64,000 nucleotides of DNA from JADLHS01 sp020848635 (GTDB lineage Bacteria; Verrucomicrobiota; Verrucomicrobiia; Limisphaerales; JADLHS01), in contig JBAOIL010000037.1 in assembly GCA_037044975.1 (NCBI GenBank), forward strand, positions 186,001-250,000, in the 5' to 3' direction. Shown here one piece after another: positions 10,287 to 23,100 of this stretch (the stretch's first letter is position 1; every line of letters begins with the position of its first letter). The notes below the pieces were generated by a model. The model made no database searches. It saw only the letters and a list, made by a program, of their open reading frames with translations, and had not been told where the DNA came from. The translations under genes were made by a program, and so were the position numbers.

Positions 10287-13200
10287 ATGATTCAAAACAA
10301 GCTGATCCACCCACTCCTGCTCCTGACCGCGTGCGCGGTTTCGGTCTTCGCCGACCGTCTGGAAACCGATTTCGCGGAAGCCGCCGGATTCCGCCCGGCC
10401 CGGGGTCTATTGGTATTTCATGGATGGCAATCTGTCGCGGGAAGGCATGACGCGCGACCTTGAAGCAATGAAAGCCGCGGGATTGGGACATCTGGTCTTT
10501 CTGGAAGTGAATGTGGGCGTGCCGCGCGGACCGGTGGATTTCCTAAGCGAGGCCTGGCAGGACCTTTATGTGCATGCGGTGCGCGAAGCCGAACGACTCG
10601 GGCATTGAAATCACGCTGGGCTCGGGACCGGGTTGGACTGGGAGCGGCGGTCCGTGGGTAAAACCGGAGCAGTCCATGCAGCACCTGGTGGCCGCTGCCA
10701 TCGAAGTGCAGGGACCGGGGAATATGAATCAATCCCTCCCATTGCCGCCGCCCCGCCGACCGTTCTTCGGTGATCTGCCGAAGCAGATGCGGCCGCAATG
10801 GGAGGCGTTTTACCGGGACGTGGCAGTGCTTGCCTTCCCCACGCCAGCCGCGCCCGCGAAGATTCCGGACAGTGACGAAAAGGCATTGGTTTACCGGGCG
10901 CCGTTCTCTTCGCAGCCGGGAGTCAAACCGTATTTGGAAGCCCCGGCGGACTATGCGGCCGCCCCCGCCGGCAGTGCCATACCGACGGACAAGATCGTTG
11001 ATTTAACCAGCCGGATGAGACCCGACGGCACGCTGGACTGGCAGATCCCCGAGGGCAAATGGACCGTGATGCGGTTTGTCAGCCGCAACAACGGCGCCTC
11101 CACGCGGCCGGCGCCGGCGCCGGGCATCGGGTTCGAGTGCGACAAGTTCGATGCCGCGGCACTGGATGCGCACTTCGATCAATACGTCGGCAAATTGTTG
11201 CAAAAGGTGGGGCCGCGCAAAAAGGGGAGTGGCTGGACGATGCTGCACATTGATAGTTGGGAGATGGGTGCGCAGAACTGGACTCCGAAGTTGCGCGCGG
11301 AATTCAAGAAGCGGCGCGGGTACGATCCGTTGCCGTTTTACCCCGCCTTCGTCGGCTGCGTGGTTGGTAACCGCCAAATGAGTGAGCGCTTTCTCTGGGA
11401 TCTGCGCCTCACCGGCCAGGAGCTGGTCCTCGAGAACCACGCGGAGCGTCTGAAAAAGCTGGGGCGGAAATATGATTTCGGCCTCTCCATCGAGCCGTAT
11501 GACATGAACCCGATCAACGATTTCGATCTTGGCGCCGTGGCGGATGTGCCGATGTGCGAGTTCTGGAGTGTCGGGTTCAACTCGACCTACAGCTGCCTGG
11601 AAGCCAGTTCCATTGCGCACGTTTTCGGCCGGCCCGTGGTCGCGGCCGAGGCCTTTACCGGGGCGCCCGGAGAGAACTGGAAGTTTTATCCCGGCTACCT
11701 CAAGAACCAGGGCGATTGGGCGTTCGGCGCTGGGATCAATCGTTTCACCTACCATACCTTCGCGCACAAGCCGGACGAAGGCCGGCCCGGCATGGTGATG
11801 GGACCGTACGGGGTGCATTGGGATCGAGGTCAAACCTGGTGGCCCATGGCCGAGCCCTATCACCGGTACATCGCGCGTTGCCAGCAAGTGCTGCGACAGG
11901 GCCGCACGATTGCCGACATCCTCTACCTCATGCCCGAGGGCGCTCCCAACGTGTTTCAACCGCCCACTTCCGCCCTGGCCGGAAGCCCAACCCTGCCGGA
12001 CCGCCGCGGGTACAACTTCGATGGCTGTTCGGCCTCGGCGCTCATCAAGCTGGCCAGCGTGCGCCAGGGTCGCATCGTGTTCCCCAGCGGAGCGACGTAT
12101 CGCATCCTGGTCCTGCCGAATTTCCCGACGATGACACCGGAACTGCTGGACAAACTGGCAGCGCTGGTCAAAGCCGGTGCCACCGTCGTTGGACCGCCGC
12201 CGCGAAAGTCGCCCAGCCTGGTGAATTTTCCCGCTTGCGATCGTGAAGTTGCCACCAAAGCCGAAGCGCTTTGGGGATCGTTGACGCCCCCCCCGGAAGC
12301 GCGCACCCGGGTCCACGGCAAGGGCCGAATCATCTGGGACGACACGGCAAGTCCCGGTGCAAGCGACGCGGCTTCGCCAATCATGGACGCGAAGTGGATT
12401 TGGTTGCCGCAAGGTGAACCGGCCCAGTCGGCCCCGATGGAAGCGCTGGTATTCCGCCGCGAGTTCACCCTGCCCGCCGATCGGAAGCTGACTTCCGCCC
12501 GCCTGGAGATGACGGCGGACAACTCGTTCACCGCGACGCTCAACGGCACGCCGGTTGGGGAAGGCAACAATTTCCATCAGGTATATTCGCGGGATGTCAC
12601 GTCGGCCATGAAGCCCGGAAAGAATATCCTGGTCGTGCGGGCAGAGAACAGCGGGGATGCGCCGAACCCGGCTGGCCTGATCGGCGCGTTGCGGCTGAAG
12701 TTCTCTGACGATGCGCAACAACTCATCGTCACCGACGAACAATGGAGCGTTGTCCAGGCCGGGACGACACCCGAGGTCAGCCAAACCGCCAAAGCGCTGG
12801 GCGCGGCGAAAATGGCGCCTTGGAATCTGGAAGCGCCATCGGTCGCGCCGGAATTATATCCTCCCTATGAACGGACGGCGGCGCTCCTCCGCCAGATGGA
12901 CGTGGGGACGGACTTCGACTCTCCGGCTCCCGTCCGCTACACGCACCGCCGCACCGCCGAGCGCGAGATTTATTTTGTGGCCAATCGTTCCGACCAACCG
13001 CTGCAAACCACCGGCATCTTCCGGGTGGCAAAGGGCGGGCCGGAACTGTGGTCCCCGGTCACCGGCAAGATTCGGGCATTGCCGGAGTTTACCCGCACCC
13101 ATGATCGGACAACGATCCCGCTGCGCTTCGAAGCGTATGAGAGTTACTTCGTAGTGTTTTCAACCAAGCCCGGAACAGGCAGCGTGCCGCGCGACAAGAC

Positions 13201-13705
13201 CGGGAACAACTTTGCGGACGTGGCGAGCGTGGGCACGGTGGAAGGTCCGTGGGAAGTGGCCTTTGACCCAGCCATGGTCGCTCCCGCGCAGGTGCGATTC
13301 GAACGCTTGGAGGATTGGACACTGCGATCGGAACCCGGCCTGAAGTATTACTCCGGCATCGCCACCTACCGTCGGACTTTTGATCTTCCGACCACGGTGA
13401 GCCCCCAGCGGTCGTCGCCCCTTTACCTCGATCTCGGAAACGTGCAGGTCATGGCTCGCGTCCGGGTGAACGGCAGGGATTGTGGCGTGGCCTGGACCGC
13501 TCCGTGGCGGGTGGACATCACCGCGGCCGTGCAGCCCACCGGCAATACGCTGGAGATCGAAGTCGCCAATCTCTGGCCCAACCGGATGATCGGCGATACG
13601 ATCGCGCCAGAGAAAACCTACACGCAGACCACTTACCGGCCCTTCAAAGCCACCGACGCCCTGCTCCCCTCGGGACTGCTGGGACCGGTTCGACTCATGA
13701 AGTGA
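10287..13705 (+). CDS. GH106-type alpha-L-rhamnosidase, secreted (two frameshifts)
   Basis: The start at 10287 gives a signal peptide (HPLLLLTACAVSVFA). One extra G near 10376 and another in the GGG at 10600-10602 interrupt the frame; removing both gives exactly 1138 codons plus stop. The repaired N-terminal domain reads YWYFMDGNLSREGM, then FLEVNVGVPRG, then ITLGSGPGWTGSGGPWV, which are hallmarks of GH106-like enzymes. The C-terminal jelly-roll contains LEIEVANLWPNRMIGD, the sugar-binding domain motif of the same group. Activity on terminal alpha-L-rhamnose is expected from the family. It is transcribed away from the oxidoreductase operon and converges on the esterase gene. The residues needed for catalysis were not individually verified. 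Confidence 0.83.
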
Positions 13706-13730
13706 ACTCCAGCCAGCGATCCAATTCTTG

Positions 13731-14826
13731 TCAGAGGCGACCGAGCACCCATGTGATGCCACGTTCCAGTCGTTCGGGGACGTGATCGCTGTGTTTGCCG
13801 ACCGGTTCGTAAAAGGTGCACCGCGCCGGCCGGGTCCGCAGCACCTCGTAGATCTGCCGTGCGCCTTCGTTCGCCTTCAACGCGTCCTCGGTGGGGCCCT
13901 CGACGTAAATCGCCTGCGCGTCACGAAAGGCGTGCCGGTGCCGTTGCACCAGGATCAACGGGTCATTGTCGAGCCACCGCTGCCAGACCGCCTCGCGCAC
14001 CTGGCCTTGGGCATCGCAGAGCCAGTCGAACTCACCCGGATGCCAGCGTCCGCGCGGCGCGTAGGCGGCGGATAAAGCGAGGGCATATTTCAAATCCCCG
14101 TCCTTTGGGAGCGGCGTGCCGGGCGGCGCTTGGACCAGTGCTTTCAATTCGGCCGGTGAAAGGTTCGTTACCCCGGGTTCGGTGACGAGATAGCGGTGTG
14201 AGATTTCAAAATAGGAATCCGGACTGAGCGCGACCACGCCGCCGAAGAGCCGCGGACGCAGCATGCCGAGCCGCAGCGCGCCATAGCCGCCGCTGGAGTG
14301 ACCCGCGATGATGCGATTGGTCGCGCCGGTGCGCCATGCGATAGTGCCGCTCGACCAGCGGCACGACTTCGTCGCATATGCAATCGGCGTAATTGCCCTG
14401 CGCGCTCGAATTCAGATATTGGCTGCCGCCCCAGCGCGTCTTCCCGTCCACCACCACCAGCACGACCGGAGTCCCGACCCGGGCCAGTTCCTCGGTGGTT
14501 TTGAACCAGCGGGCGGGGTCTTTGATCGCGCCTTCGGATGAACCCCCAAAGCCGGGGAGGTAGTAAACGATTGGCAACGGCACGCCGTTGGTCGCCTGTT
14601 CCGGCACGAAGACCGCGATGCGACGCACGACGGGGTCGCCCAACGGATTGTTCTTCAGCGCCCGGCTGGAAAACTCCAGCACCTCGAGTCGCGGCTCCGC
14701 CCGGCTGGCCAGCGTGGAAGCACCAACTACGATCGCCAACCACGCCACAATGCGATGTAAACGGGCGGCGCTCGTGCTGACCCGGCGCACTGGCTGCGTA
14801 GCAGTCCAATTCTTATTGGGATTCAT
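13731..14826 (-). CDS. Secreted alpha/beta-hydrolase esterase, esterase D/FrmB-like (one frameshift)
   Basis: The ATG at 14826 is preferred over the one at 14895 because it puts a hydrophobic segment (IVAWLAIVVGASTLA) close to the N-terminus. The fold signals are IVYYLPGFGG (oxyanion region) and, after repair of a one-base insertion near 14331-14336, the nucleophile elbow IIAGHSSGGYG, with Ser in the G-x-S-x-G context. The repaired gene is 364 residues. The C-terminal His is probably in VGKHSDHVPE. The family includes carbohydrate esterases and S-formylglutathione hydrolases; a signal peptide and the neighbouring hydrolases argue for deacylation of polysaccharide. It lies tail to tail with the rhamnosidase gene (25-nt gap). 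Confidence 0.77.
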
Positions 14827-14895
14827 TGGGTTGGTCGTTTCTTTTGTCGGCCTGACGCTCGCGTCCGACCTGCCTTCGGTTATGTTAGCAGTCAC

Positions 14896-17800
14896 TTAAT
14901 TGGTTTCCACCCGCACGCCATCAAGGTGAACGACGTGGTCCTTTGCTCGCTCGCTGTGTTGCCCGAGGACTTCCAATCGGAGCGTGTGCGGGCCGGCCGT
15001 CGCGAGTGTTTTGCGATAGACACAGACGCCCCAGATGTCGTCGGCGGAATACGTGTCCACGACTTCGGGCGTCCCGCCATCAACGCTGACGGCCACCTTG
15101 CCACAGTTCGCGCCGAGCTGGCTGAACACGAGCACGGTCCGGCCAGTGAAACTCAATTCAGCGCTGTCGCCTTTTTGATTTGAGGTCGAGAGCGTGTGGT
15201 GGTGCGTGAGGAGCAGGTTGCTCTCGTGCTTCCATTCGCCACTGAATTTGATCCCGCCGCCCGGCGCGTCATCGCAGACTTGCGCGAGCTTGACCGCCGG
15301 GCCTTTGGCCAGGGCTGGCGCTGAGGCGTTGCCCGCGCCGTCCACGGTGCGCAGCTCGTAACGAGCCGCCGGGTCGGCGCCAGCGGAATGGTCGAAGTAG
15401 AAAGTTCCCTTGGCCACTTTGTCCAGCGCCGTGCCGTCGCGGAAGATTTCGTAGTAAGAAATCCAGTTGTCGTCCTTGCCAGCGTTCCAACTCAGTTCCA
15501 CGCCGGGATAGCCCATGTTTTCGCCGCTGCGTTTGACGACGGTCTGCGGTGGCTTGGGTGGTTTCACGTCCAGTTTACTGCCGGGATGCAAGGGCAGGTT
15601 CAGGTAGATGAGTTCGCCGGGTGGCATTTTGTCGAACGAGATGCCACGCGCCATCAGGTCAGCGCCGGTGCGGCGTTCGCTCCGCTCCGATTCGTGGAAC
15701 GAGACGGTGTAGGTTTGCTGCCGCAGAAGTCCTTTGGGCTTGATCGTGACCGGGCCGGGCGCGGGCCGCTTGGGGATGATGACGCCGCGCTTGCCGTCGC
15801 GGCTCAAGCGCTGGAAATACATCGTCTGATCGTCGTCGGTGATCAGCGGACGGAAAACATGCACCCAGCGGCCGACGACGCCTTGCTGGTGCAGGTAGTG
15901 ATAGAGGTCCACCAGTTCGCGCACCCCTTCGAGCTTCGCGGCATCCGTGGTGTCGCCGGTCATGTCGAAGTTCATGCAGAGCAGTCCGCGCCAAGTGGCT
16001 TGGTTGTAGTCGTTCGGATTCCAGACATCCGGGATGTCGCTGGTCTTGTCCGGCGGGAACAGCAGCACAGCGTAATAATTGCGCAGCGAGCCGACCGCGC
16101 CGTCGCTGAACGAAAACGCCGAGGCGTAACGCGTGTAGTCGTAGCCGCCGTAATTGCCACCGCCGTTGACGGCTTGGAAGGCGCACTTCGGATGACGATC
16201 CAGAAACGTGCGGATGACGCGGCGCAAGCCTTCATCCTGTGCGAGCATGGCGGTGTCGCTTCCGTCGCGTGCGGCAGTGAAGAAACTATCATTGCGCCAC
16301 TCAAAGTCGCCCCAGCGCGCGACAAATTGATCGAGTTGGTTCGACATGAAGGCGACGACTTCCGGCTTCGACATGTCAAGCGTCTCGCCCAGCAACCAGT
16401 CCGGATGCTCCTGCGCGACGCGCGACTTCTTGTCCACGGTGTAAAGGAAGGCGTAAATGAGCTGGCCCATGTCGTGTTTGCGGAGGTAGGCGATGGTCGT
16501 GCGGAAATCCGGGCCGTTCCAATCGCCCGCGCGATCCCACCAACCCCAGTCGCGATGGTAAACATCCGCGCCGACGTAGCTCATCAGATCAGCGACGCGG
16601 AAGACTTTGCGGAACGTGCTGTCGTAATCCGGCCCGCCGCCGGTCCAAGCCGCGCCCGGTTGCCCCCAGCCCGTGCCGTTCATCCAGTAGCCCAACATGC
16701 GGATGGCCGGAAACCAGCCGTCGCGCGTGTAATCCCAGAGATAGCGATACTGCCAGTCGAGACATTCGTTGCCCGCGTTGTCCAAGTCATCATGGTAGAT
16801 GCCCACGAAAGCTTTCGGAGTCGTCAGGGATTCGCCCGGCGCGAGGGTTTGTTTGACCCCGGCCAGTTTGAGTTGGGCCGTGACGCTGCTATTCGCATTG
16901 AGCGCGAAGGACGAGGTCCAGTGTCCGAAATAATCCCAGCCGATGAAAATGCCCTGCTTCGTGTCGTTGGCGTAAAGCGCGTACCACGGGGCATAACTCG
17001 CGCTCCCGGGCCGGAAACCGTAGCTGGAGTTGATCCCCACGCCGTTCCCGGTGTTGCAAACCGAGCCAGTGACATGGACGCGACCCGCCTTCGGCGCCGT
17101 CCAGACGCGCGCGGCGTCCTGCCCCACATCCGGATGCGCATTGCCTTGTCCGACGAAGGGCGTGCCGGTGACGTTGTCCTTCTCCTTCCGCCACTGATTC
17201 GGGGTCGGATAATAAACGAGGTCAATGAACTTGCCGCCTTCGAGATACTGATAGCGCCAGCCGTTCTTGCCTTGCTCGTTGGCAAACTCCTGGTGGGCGT
17301 TGTGCGCCTCGCCGTCGGGATAGGTAATCGTCGGGTTAAAGGCCGTGGTGTCATAGCCGATGCCGCCGTGCATGCTGACGAGAAAAACGAGTTGGTCGCC
17401 GAGTTGCACGTCGGCACTGAAATCGAACGGCACGCGCACCGTAGCATTGGCAATGGTACTGCCAGTTTGTGGCGGGCCAGACCTGCCGACCGTTGAGCAG
17501 AACCTTGGCGTCAATGCCGTCGCCGGGGAATTGCTGCGCTCCGAGCAATTCAGCGGGAAACGGCTCGTAGGAATCAAACGTCCTCGGCTTTGCCGGATTC
17601 AACGACTCGGTCTTGAGATTCCAGGAACCGGGATTGTTTTCGCCGCCAGACATCCACGAGAACTCAGGAGATTTTTCTGCGCCCGAATGGACAGTGAAAT
17701 TCAGAAAGCACGGATCCTGGATGGGCAACGGTGCCGGGCCAGTGTTCTTAAATGTGACCCATTCGCGCACGATGCTGGAGCCGGGATAAACCAGATAACT

Positions 17801-18218
17801 CTTCGTGACCTGGAGCGCATCGCGCTGAACGGTGATGTCGAGTTGACGCTCGCCCTGAGACAATTTCGATTGCTTCGAGTCAACCAGCCGCCAGCCACCG
17901 GCGGAACCATTCGGCAGACTCTACGCCTGGTTGGCCCAGTGGCGACAGGAAGTCCTCCGTCACCGCACCGCCAGCCATGCAGATTCGCGCCCGGTTGTTC
18001 GATCCGTGAAACGCTTCAGCACCAACCGGCCATCTCTCCAAGGCAATGACACGTTCCATCCGCGACGTGCGCAGCGTCCACTCACTCGCACGTTGCCGAA
18101 TTTCTGCGTCATCAGCGCGAGCGGACGCGACTGCAACCAGCAGCACAGACAGAAAACTTACCGCCCGGCACAGGGCCGCCCCTTGGCGAGGTCCGCTGAT
18201 TTGTTTGATTCGACGCAT
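14896..18218 (-). CDS. Secreted GH36-like (clan GH-D) glycoside hydrolase (two frameshifts)
   Basis: The start at 18218 gives a signal peptide (RAVSFLSVLLVAVASARA). Two one-base insertions, near 17899 and near 17463, split the frame; the repaired product is 1106 residues. The N-terminal half is beta-rich. The middle contains a TIM-barrel-like domain with YVGADVYHRDWGWWDRAGDW and QLIYAFLYTVDKKSRV. The C-terminal part has a fibronectin-type or Ig-like segment and a final beta-sandwich. The layout resembles alpha-galactosidases of GH36, but the usual KWD nucleophile motif is not obvious: the corresponding region reads FEWRNDSF, and a later NGGGNYGGYDYTRY may hold the acid/base. Substrate is therefore uncertain; a galactoside is plausible. 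Confidence 0.62.
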
Positions 18219-18399
18219 GTTAATGTCCTTCAGTTCGTCGGCCTTCGCATCCGGCAGTTCAATTACGGTAAAGGACGTAATACTACCGGCTCAGGCTCCG
18301 CAAGTACCGATCAAACCATAGAAATGGTCACGGATCGTACGGGCCATGCCGGGAGGGGGACTTCCGCCGCTTCGCTGCACGCTTACTTAGCCTTATTAA

Positions 18400-19944
18400 T
18401 CATCGAATCGTGACGTTGCGGGTGTGCTTGCCGAGTTTGAATCGCGCCTCCTCAAGATTGGGGATGCGTCGGTCGTTGAGGAAGAAGCCATCCACGGTGA
18501 TATCGAAAACCGCATGGTCCTCGTCGTAGCCATAGAGGGAGGAGGGAGGCATACGGTCGGCGTAGATGCGAATGTTGCGCAACTTGATATCATAGACATA
18601 GCCACGACGATCGAGTCCACCCGAGTATTCCGGGTGCTTTTGGATGTTAAAGCAGACCGCCTCGGGCATGTAGTTACTGTTCGGGTCCACCACAAACGGG
18701 GTCTCGTCGTTTTTCTGCAGGGCGGGACGTTGGCTGACGGCATCGTACTCGATGCGGATGTTTTCAAAGAGGACATCATGCACCCGACCGTAATCCACAT
18801 TCATGATGTCGATGGCGGGATGGGTGGCGTGGATGACATCGCAGTCGCGGAAAACAATCCGCCGCAGGTGCTCAGCGCTGGTTTCGGCGCCGATCTCGAG
18901 CGCTTTCCCCCAATCATTCCAGACGACGCAGTTCTCAAATACGATATCTTCGCAGGTGTCGTAGCGATAGCCCGGGTGGCCTTTCGCACACAGCGAATCG
19001 TCGTACGTGCGCACGAAGCAGCCAGCGACGCGGGCTTTGCGGCAGTTGTGGAGGTCAATCCCATCGGAGTTGTAACGCCAACAGCCGATGGTCTTGCAGT
19101 TCTTAACCGTCAGATTGCTGCAACCGAAACAGGCGATATTGTAGAGCAACGAATCACGGATTGTGATGCCCTCGATCTCAACGTCGCTGGAATTGATGAG
19201 GTGAATCGTGTGTTCGCGCCGACTGTTGCCAACATCCACAGTACCGTCTCCGAGTTTCTCCACGTTGCGAAGGATCTCTTCCACGTTTTCGCTATTGTCC
19301 AAGATGCCGCGGCCAAGAATACGAACGCGTTGGACCTTGTCACCGTGGATGCAGCCATAGACAACGGCACCTTCATCAATATAGACCGTCTCATCGTCCT
19401 TCAGGTGCAGGATGCCGATGCGATGAACGCCTGGCCCGAAATAGTAGACTCCTTTGGCTTGCGGCGACACACTGTAGTTCATGGGCGGGTCAACAAAGAG
19501 ATGCAGCGCGTTGTGGAGACCGTCCAGCTCGACCGAGTAGCCGCCGGCATGGGGAAGCGTGAAGGTGATGATTCCGTTCTTCACCGTCGGAGTGACTTTT
19601 GCCGAGCGGGGGCGAACGGTGCAAACCGAAAAGGCGCGGGCGGGCGTGTACCGAAAAGTAATCGGTCCGTTTCCTGCCAACCGGGCAAAATAGGCGACCT
19701 CGCGTTGATCAGTCGTGCGCTGATGACCGGGCCAGCGACGGTTATAGGGATAGGCGGAAACATAACATTGCGAAACGGGCAGCGGCAGTCCGTCCGCAAT
19801 GATGGAGATGGGAGCGGCAACCTCGCCCGGAGGAAGCTGATAGATCCTAATGGGCGGGGCGCTCTGGCTTGCGGTCGGGGGGGCTGATTCCGGAGCGGGT
19901 TGGGCGTAGAGGGAAAAACAGGCGATGGACAGCCAGAAGGTCAT
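18400..19944 (-). CDS. Secreted GH28-type right-handed beta-helix protein (polygalacturonase-like)
   Basis: The ATG at 19944 gives a signal peptide (FWLSIACFSLYAQ) and a 514-residue product. The frame continues to 20211 but the extra N-terminus overlaps the next gene and lacks a signal, so I reject it. The body is a parallel beta-helix. Signature segments are NSDGIDLHNC (residues about 293-302) and DDSLCAKGHPG (about 313-323), which correspond to the NTDG and DDC..G motifs of GH28 with Ser in place of Cys at one position. GH28 enzymes hydrolyse polygalacturonate or rhamnogalacturonan. Its company of two rhamnosidases makes rhamnogalacturonan or a rhamnose-rich glycan the likeliest target. Confidence 0.75.
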   Translation of the reverse strand: MTFWLSIACFSLYAQPAPESAPPTASQSAPPIRIYQLPPGEVAAPISIIADGLPLPVSQCYVSAYPYNRRWPGHQRTTDQREVAYFARLAGNGPITFRYTPARAFSVCTVRPRSAKVTPTVKNGIITFTLPHAGGYSVELDGLHNALHLFVDPPMNYSVSPQAKGVYYFGPGVHRIGILHLKDDETVYIDEGAVVYGCIHGDKVQRVRILGRGILDNSENVEEILRNVEKLGDGTVDVGNSRREHTIHLINSSDVEIEGITIRDSLLYNIACFGCSNLTVKNCKTIGCWRYNSDGIDLHNCRKARVAGCFVRTYDDSLCAKGHPGYRYDTCEDIVFENCVVWNDWGKALEIGAETSAEHLRRIVFRDCDVIHATHPAIDIMNVDYGRVHDVLFENIRIEYDAVSQRPALQKNDETPFVVDPNSNYMPEAVCFNIQKHPEYSGGLDRRGYVYDIKLRNIRIYADRMPPSSLYGYDEDHAVFDITVDGFFLNDRRIPNLEEARFKLGKHTRNVTIR

Positions 19945-20111
19945 AGCCGTTTTCCCAAACCAACCCTCGTTGAGGAGTTCCCCGAGTGCGGGGTGGCACT
20001 GTTCCTCAGACTGCCGATTGGTATCGTGGTTAAACCTTCTGCGAGAATCTCCGAAGCCCGCTTCTCGGAATTGAGTTAGTGGTGATGGTCCAGTTTTCGG
20101 TCCGATGCAGT

Positions 20112-23100
20112 TCATGGTGCCGCTTTTGGTGGGTGGGGTTCTGCAGGTTGAGTTTGAGTTGACGTTTGGATTCGCGGGCAGCCTACCATGTCGCGACGTA
20201 ACGCCCAGCATTGGGTGCTAGCGAAGGTGAGGAGCAGCCGCCCCTTTTCCAATTTGAAATCCACCGGGCCAAGATCGTCCTGCGTTCCGGCGGCAAGCGC
20301 GCGGACTTGGAGCTTCGCCCCTTTGGCGGCGGGGGCGAGAGCTTTGAGATCTAGGGAGGCGCGAAAAGTTTTGTCTCGTGGATACGGGAAGATCACCAGC
20401 CGGTTGGCTTCGCGGTTGACCTTGAGCGAACCGTCCGTGGCGACCTTGCCGAAATTCAGCCAGGTGCCGGGCGGATTCGTGTGGGCCCCGAAGTCGTCCG
20501 CGCTGCCGTCTGGTGAAATGTTGACTGGACCGGCGGTGACTTCCGTCAAATCGCCGCCTTGTTTCTGAAGTCGGAGCTTGGCGATTTGGATGCGGCCGTG
20601 GCGATCGGCGTTGCCTTGCAGTTGGACCGCCGCGCCGGGTTGGTAAAGGCCGATCACGAGATCGTAATCCTCAAACTTGTCGTTGACGCTGAACTCGTAG
20701 GGCCCATCCACGATTACGTCGCCCTTCCGCCACTGACTCGTGGGGCGCGGGAGAGGGTGATCCTGTTGGAAGACGATGTTTTGCCCCGTCGTCGAGCCTT
20801 TGTTCACGGCGTGGACGTAGCAGGTGAAATCCTTGTCGAGCGTATCGTTGACGATCCATTCGTAAGTGACCGAGACGCGGTTGCCGCCGAGATGGCGGAA
20901 CTCGCGGAGGCGCGGCTCGATGGCTTTTGGTTTACGGCCAGCCACCGGGTCAAAGTGCGTGCGCGCATCGGCGAAAACAAATTCAGGGCACTCAGCGTAA
21001 TCTCCCAGTTTGCCGTCGTGGAGCGCGGTGGACACTTCGGTGTCGGGGCCGAGAGCGAGGAAGCCCCATTGGGGAAGGACGAAGGATGACTTCGCAGGAG
21101 CGGCGATCTTTTCATCCTTCAGCTTTATCCGCCACGGTTCTTTCCGCCAGTTCACCCACAGCGTCAGCCCGCTGTCGTAGCGGATGCGCTGGCGCGAAGT
21201 ATCGCCGGCCACGAGCGCGGCGCTGCCGGTGACGTAGCGCCCCTGCACCTGGTAACGAATCTCCACCGGGCGCGCGGTGCCGTAGAGGCGCTGCACCGGG
21301 TGCATGAGATTGTGCTCGCGCCAGACGTATTGGACGCGGTCGGGCAGCGGGTTGCCGATGAAGCCCGCGTGGCCATAAGCGAGTTCCTGCGCGCGATACT
21401 GGTCGAGGCTGCGCGGGCTGCCGGCGTCCACGCCCCACGCGATCCCATAACCGCGCCGATACCAGCGTTCGTAATAGCCCATGCCGTGGTTCACCATCTG
21501 CGGGTGGAGTTTCAGCAGGTCCAAATCGAGAAACGGCGTGTGATCTTCGCCGCCGATCACCTGCGCCTCGACGCCGTCGCAGCGGCCCGCCCAGTAGAAA
21601 TGATTCGCGCCTTCGCCAAAGAGCGGGCCGCCGTGCGTGTCGCGCTCGAACTGAAACAACTCCGGCTCGCGCTGCACGCGCAACGCCAGCATCGCCGCCT
21701 GCGGTTGCGTGGCATCGTGATCGAGCTGATTCCACGGCGGGACGCAGGTATGCACGTCGAGATAGGCGGCGGTGGTGTCGTAGCGAGCGTGGGCTTCGGG
21801 CGAGTTTTGCTTTGCGAAACCGATCATGCGCCCGGCCTTGATTCCGAACGCCTGGACTTTCGTGCCCTCGTTGAACCAGCCGAGCGACGGCGAACCATCG
21901 GCCTGCAACACCCGCGCCGTGGCGTCATAACTCGGCGCGTCCGGGTAGAGGTCAATGTAGTTTTCGTGCAGCGCCCAGAGATAGCCGCACTCGTTGGCGG
22001 CCTTGCCGAACAACTTTCATGCCTTCGTCGCCGCCGAGGTCGGCGTTGGCCGGCATGTGGTCCGGCAACTTCACGTCGTAACCGTAGTGCTGCCAGGCGT
22101 GTTGGATGATCGCGAGGTGATCCACGCCGAGGTCTTTCAGTTCGCGCAGCTTTCGCGCGTCGCCGGCGTAGGAGCCTTCGCTGTGACCCCAGATGTCGAG
22201 CATGATGCGCGGCCCCAGCACGCCGAGGAACGGCGACGCCGGTTGCGGGATGTTCGGCAACACCTCACCCACGTCCGGCGAGACGGCAATGTAACCCGTC
22301 TCCGCGAGCGCGTTGCGGTTGGTGGCCGTCGTGAAATGATACGAAGCCTCGCCCTGCGGACATTCGGAGGCGTGAGATTGTGTCCAATCCAAATAGCGAC
22401 ACACGAACGCTCCCTCGACCGGCAGGTAATTCACCACGCCCGGCAGATACGGCACGTTCAGAGTCCGTCGCAGCGGCGCGGCGGCGTTGCCGAGACTGAA
22501 GCGACTGAGCATCGGTTGATCGCAACGCGCGGAGACCACCAGCGCCTTGCCTTGCATCCGGTAACTCCACGCGATGCGCAGCGGCTGGTCCGGCAGATCG
22601 TAATCCCAAACCACGTTTAGCGTGTCCCCTTCCCGACGCACTTCCGCCACATGCCCACCGTGGGCCAGAATTTCCTCCGTTTTGTTCTCCCGTTTCCGCG
22701 CGACGGTCGCCCCGCCGCCAGTCGCCGGGAGGAACGGACGTCCCTTGCCGAGTTGCGCCGTGAAATCATCCAGCGTTCCGGTGACCGGTTTGAAAGTGAA
22801 GGTCAACGGCCCATCCGCGCCCGCGTAACTGAACCGCCATCCGTCGGCGGTGCGTTCGAGTTTGTTGGAGCAGGGCAGCAAGATTCGAGCGGGACCACGC
22901 CATTGCTGGCCGAGTTGCTCAATGCCAGCAGGCTCGCCTTCGACGTGGCGGCGTAGGCGCGCGTGTCCGGTCAACTGCTTCAGCCATTCGGCGCGACCGT
23001 CCTGTCCGTAGCCGACGGTGAGCTTTGCGTCGCCGAAAAAAGACCAATCCCAGGACGGATTATTCTTCGGCCCGGCTCGACCTGCAGGCGCAGTTTCACC

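Noticed and set aside
15388..17496. Plus-strand 702-codon ORF
   Set aside because: Antisense shadow of the GH36-like gene; no domain signal.
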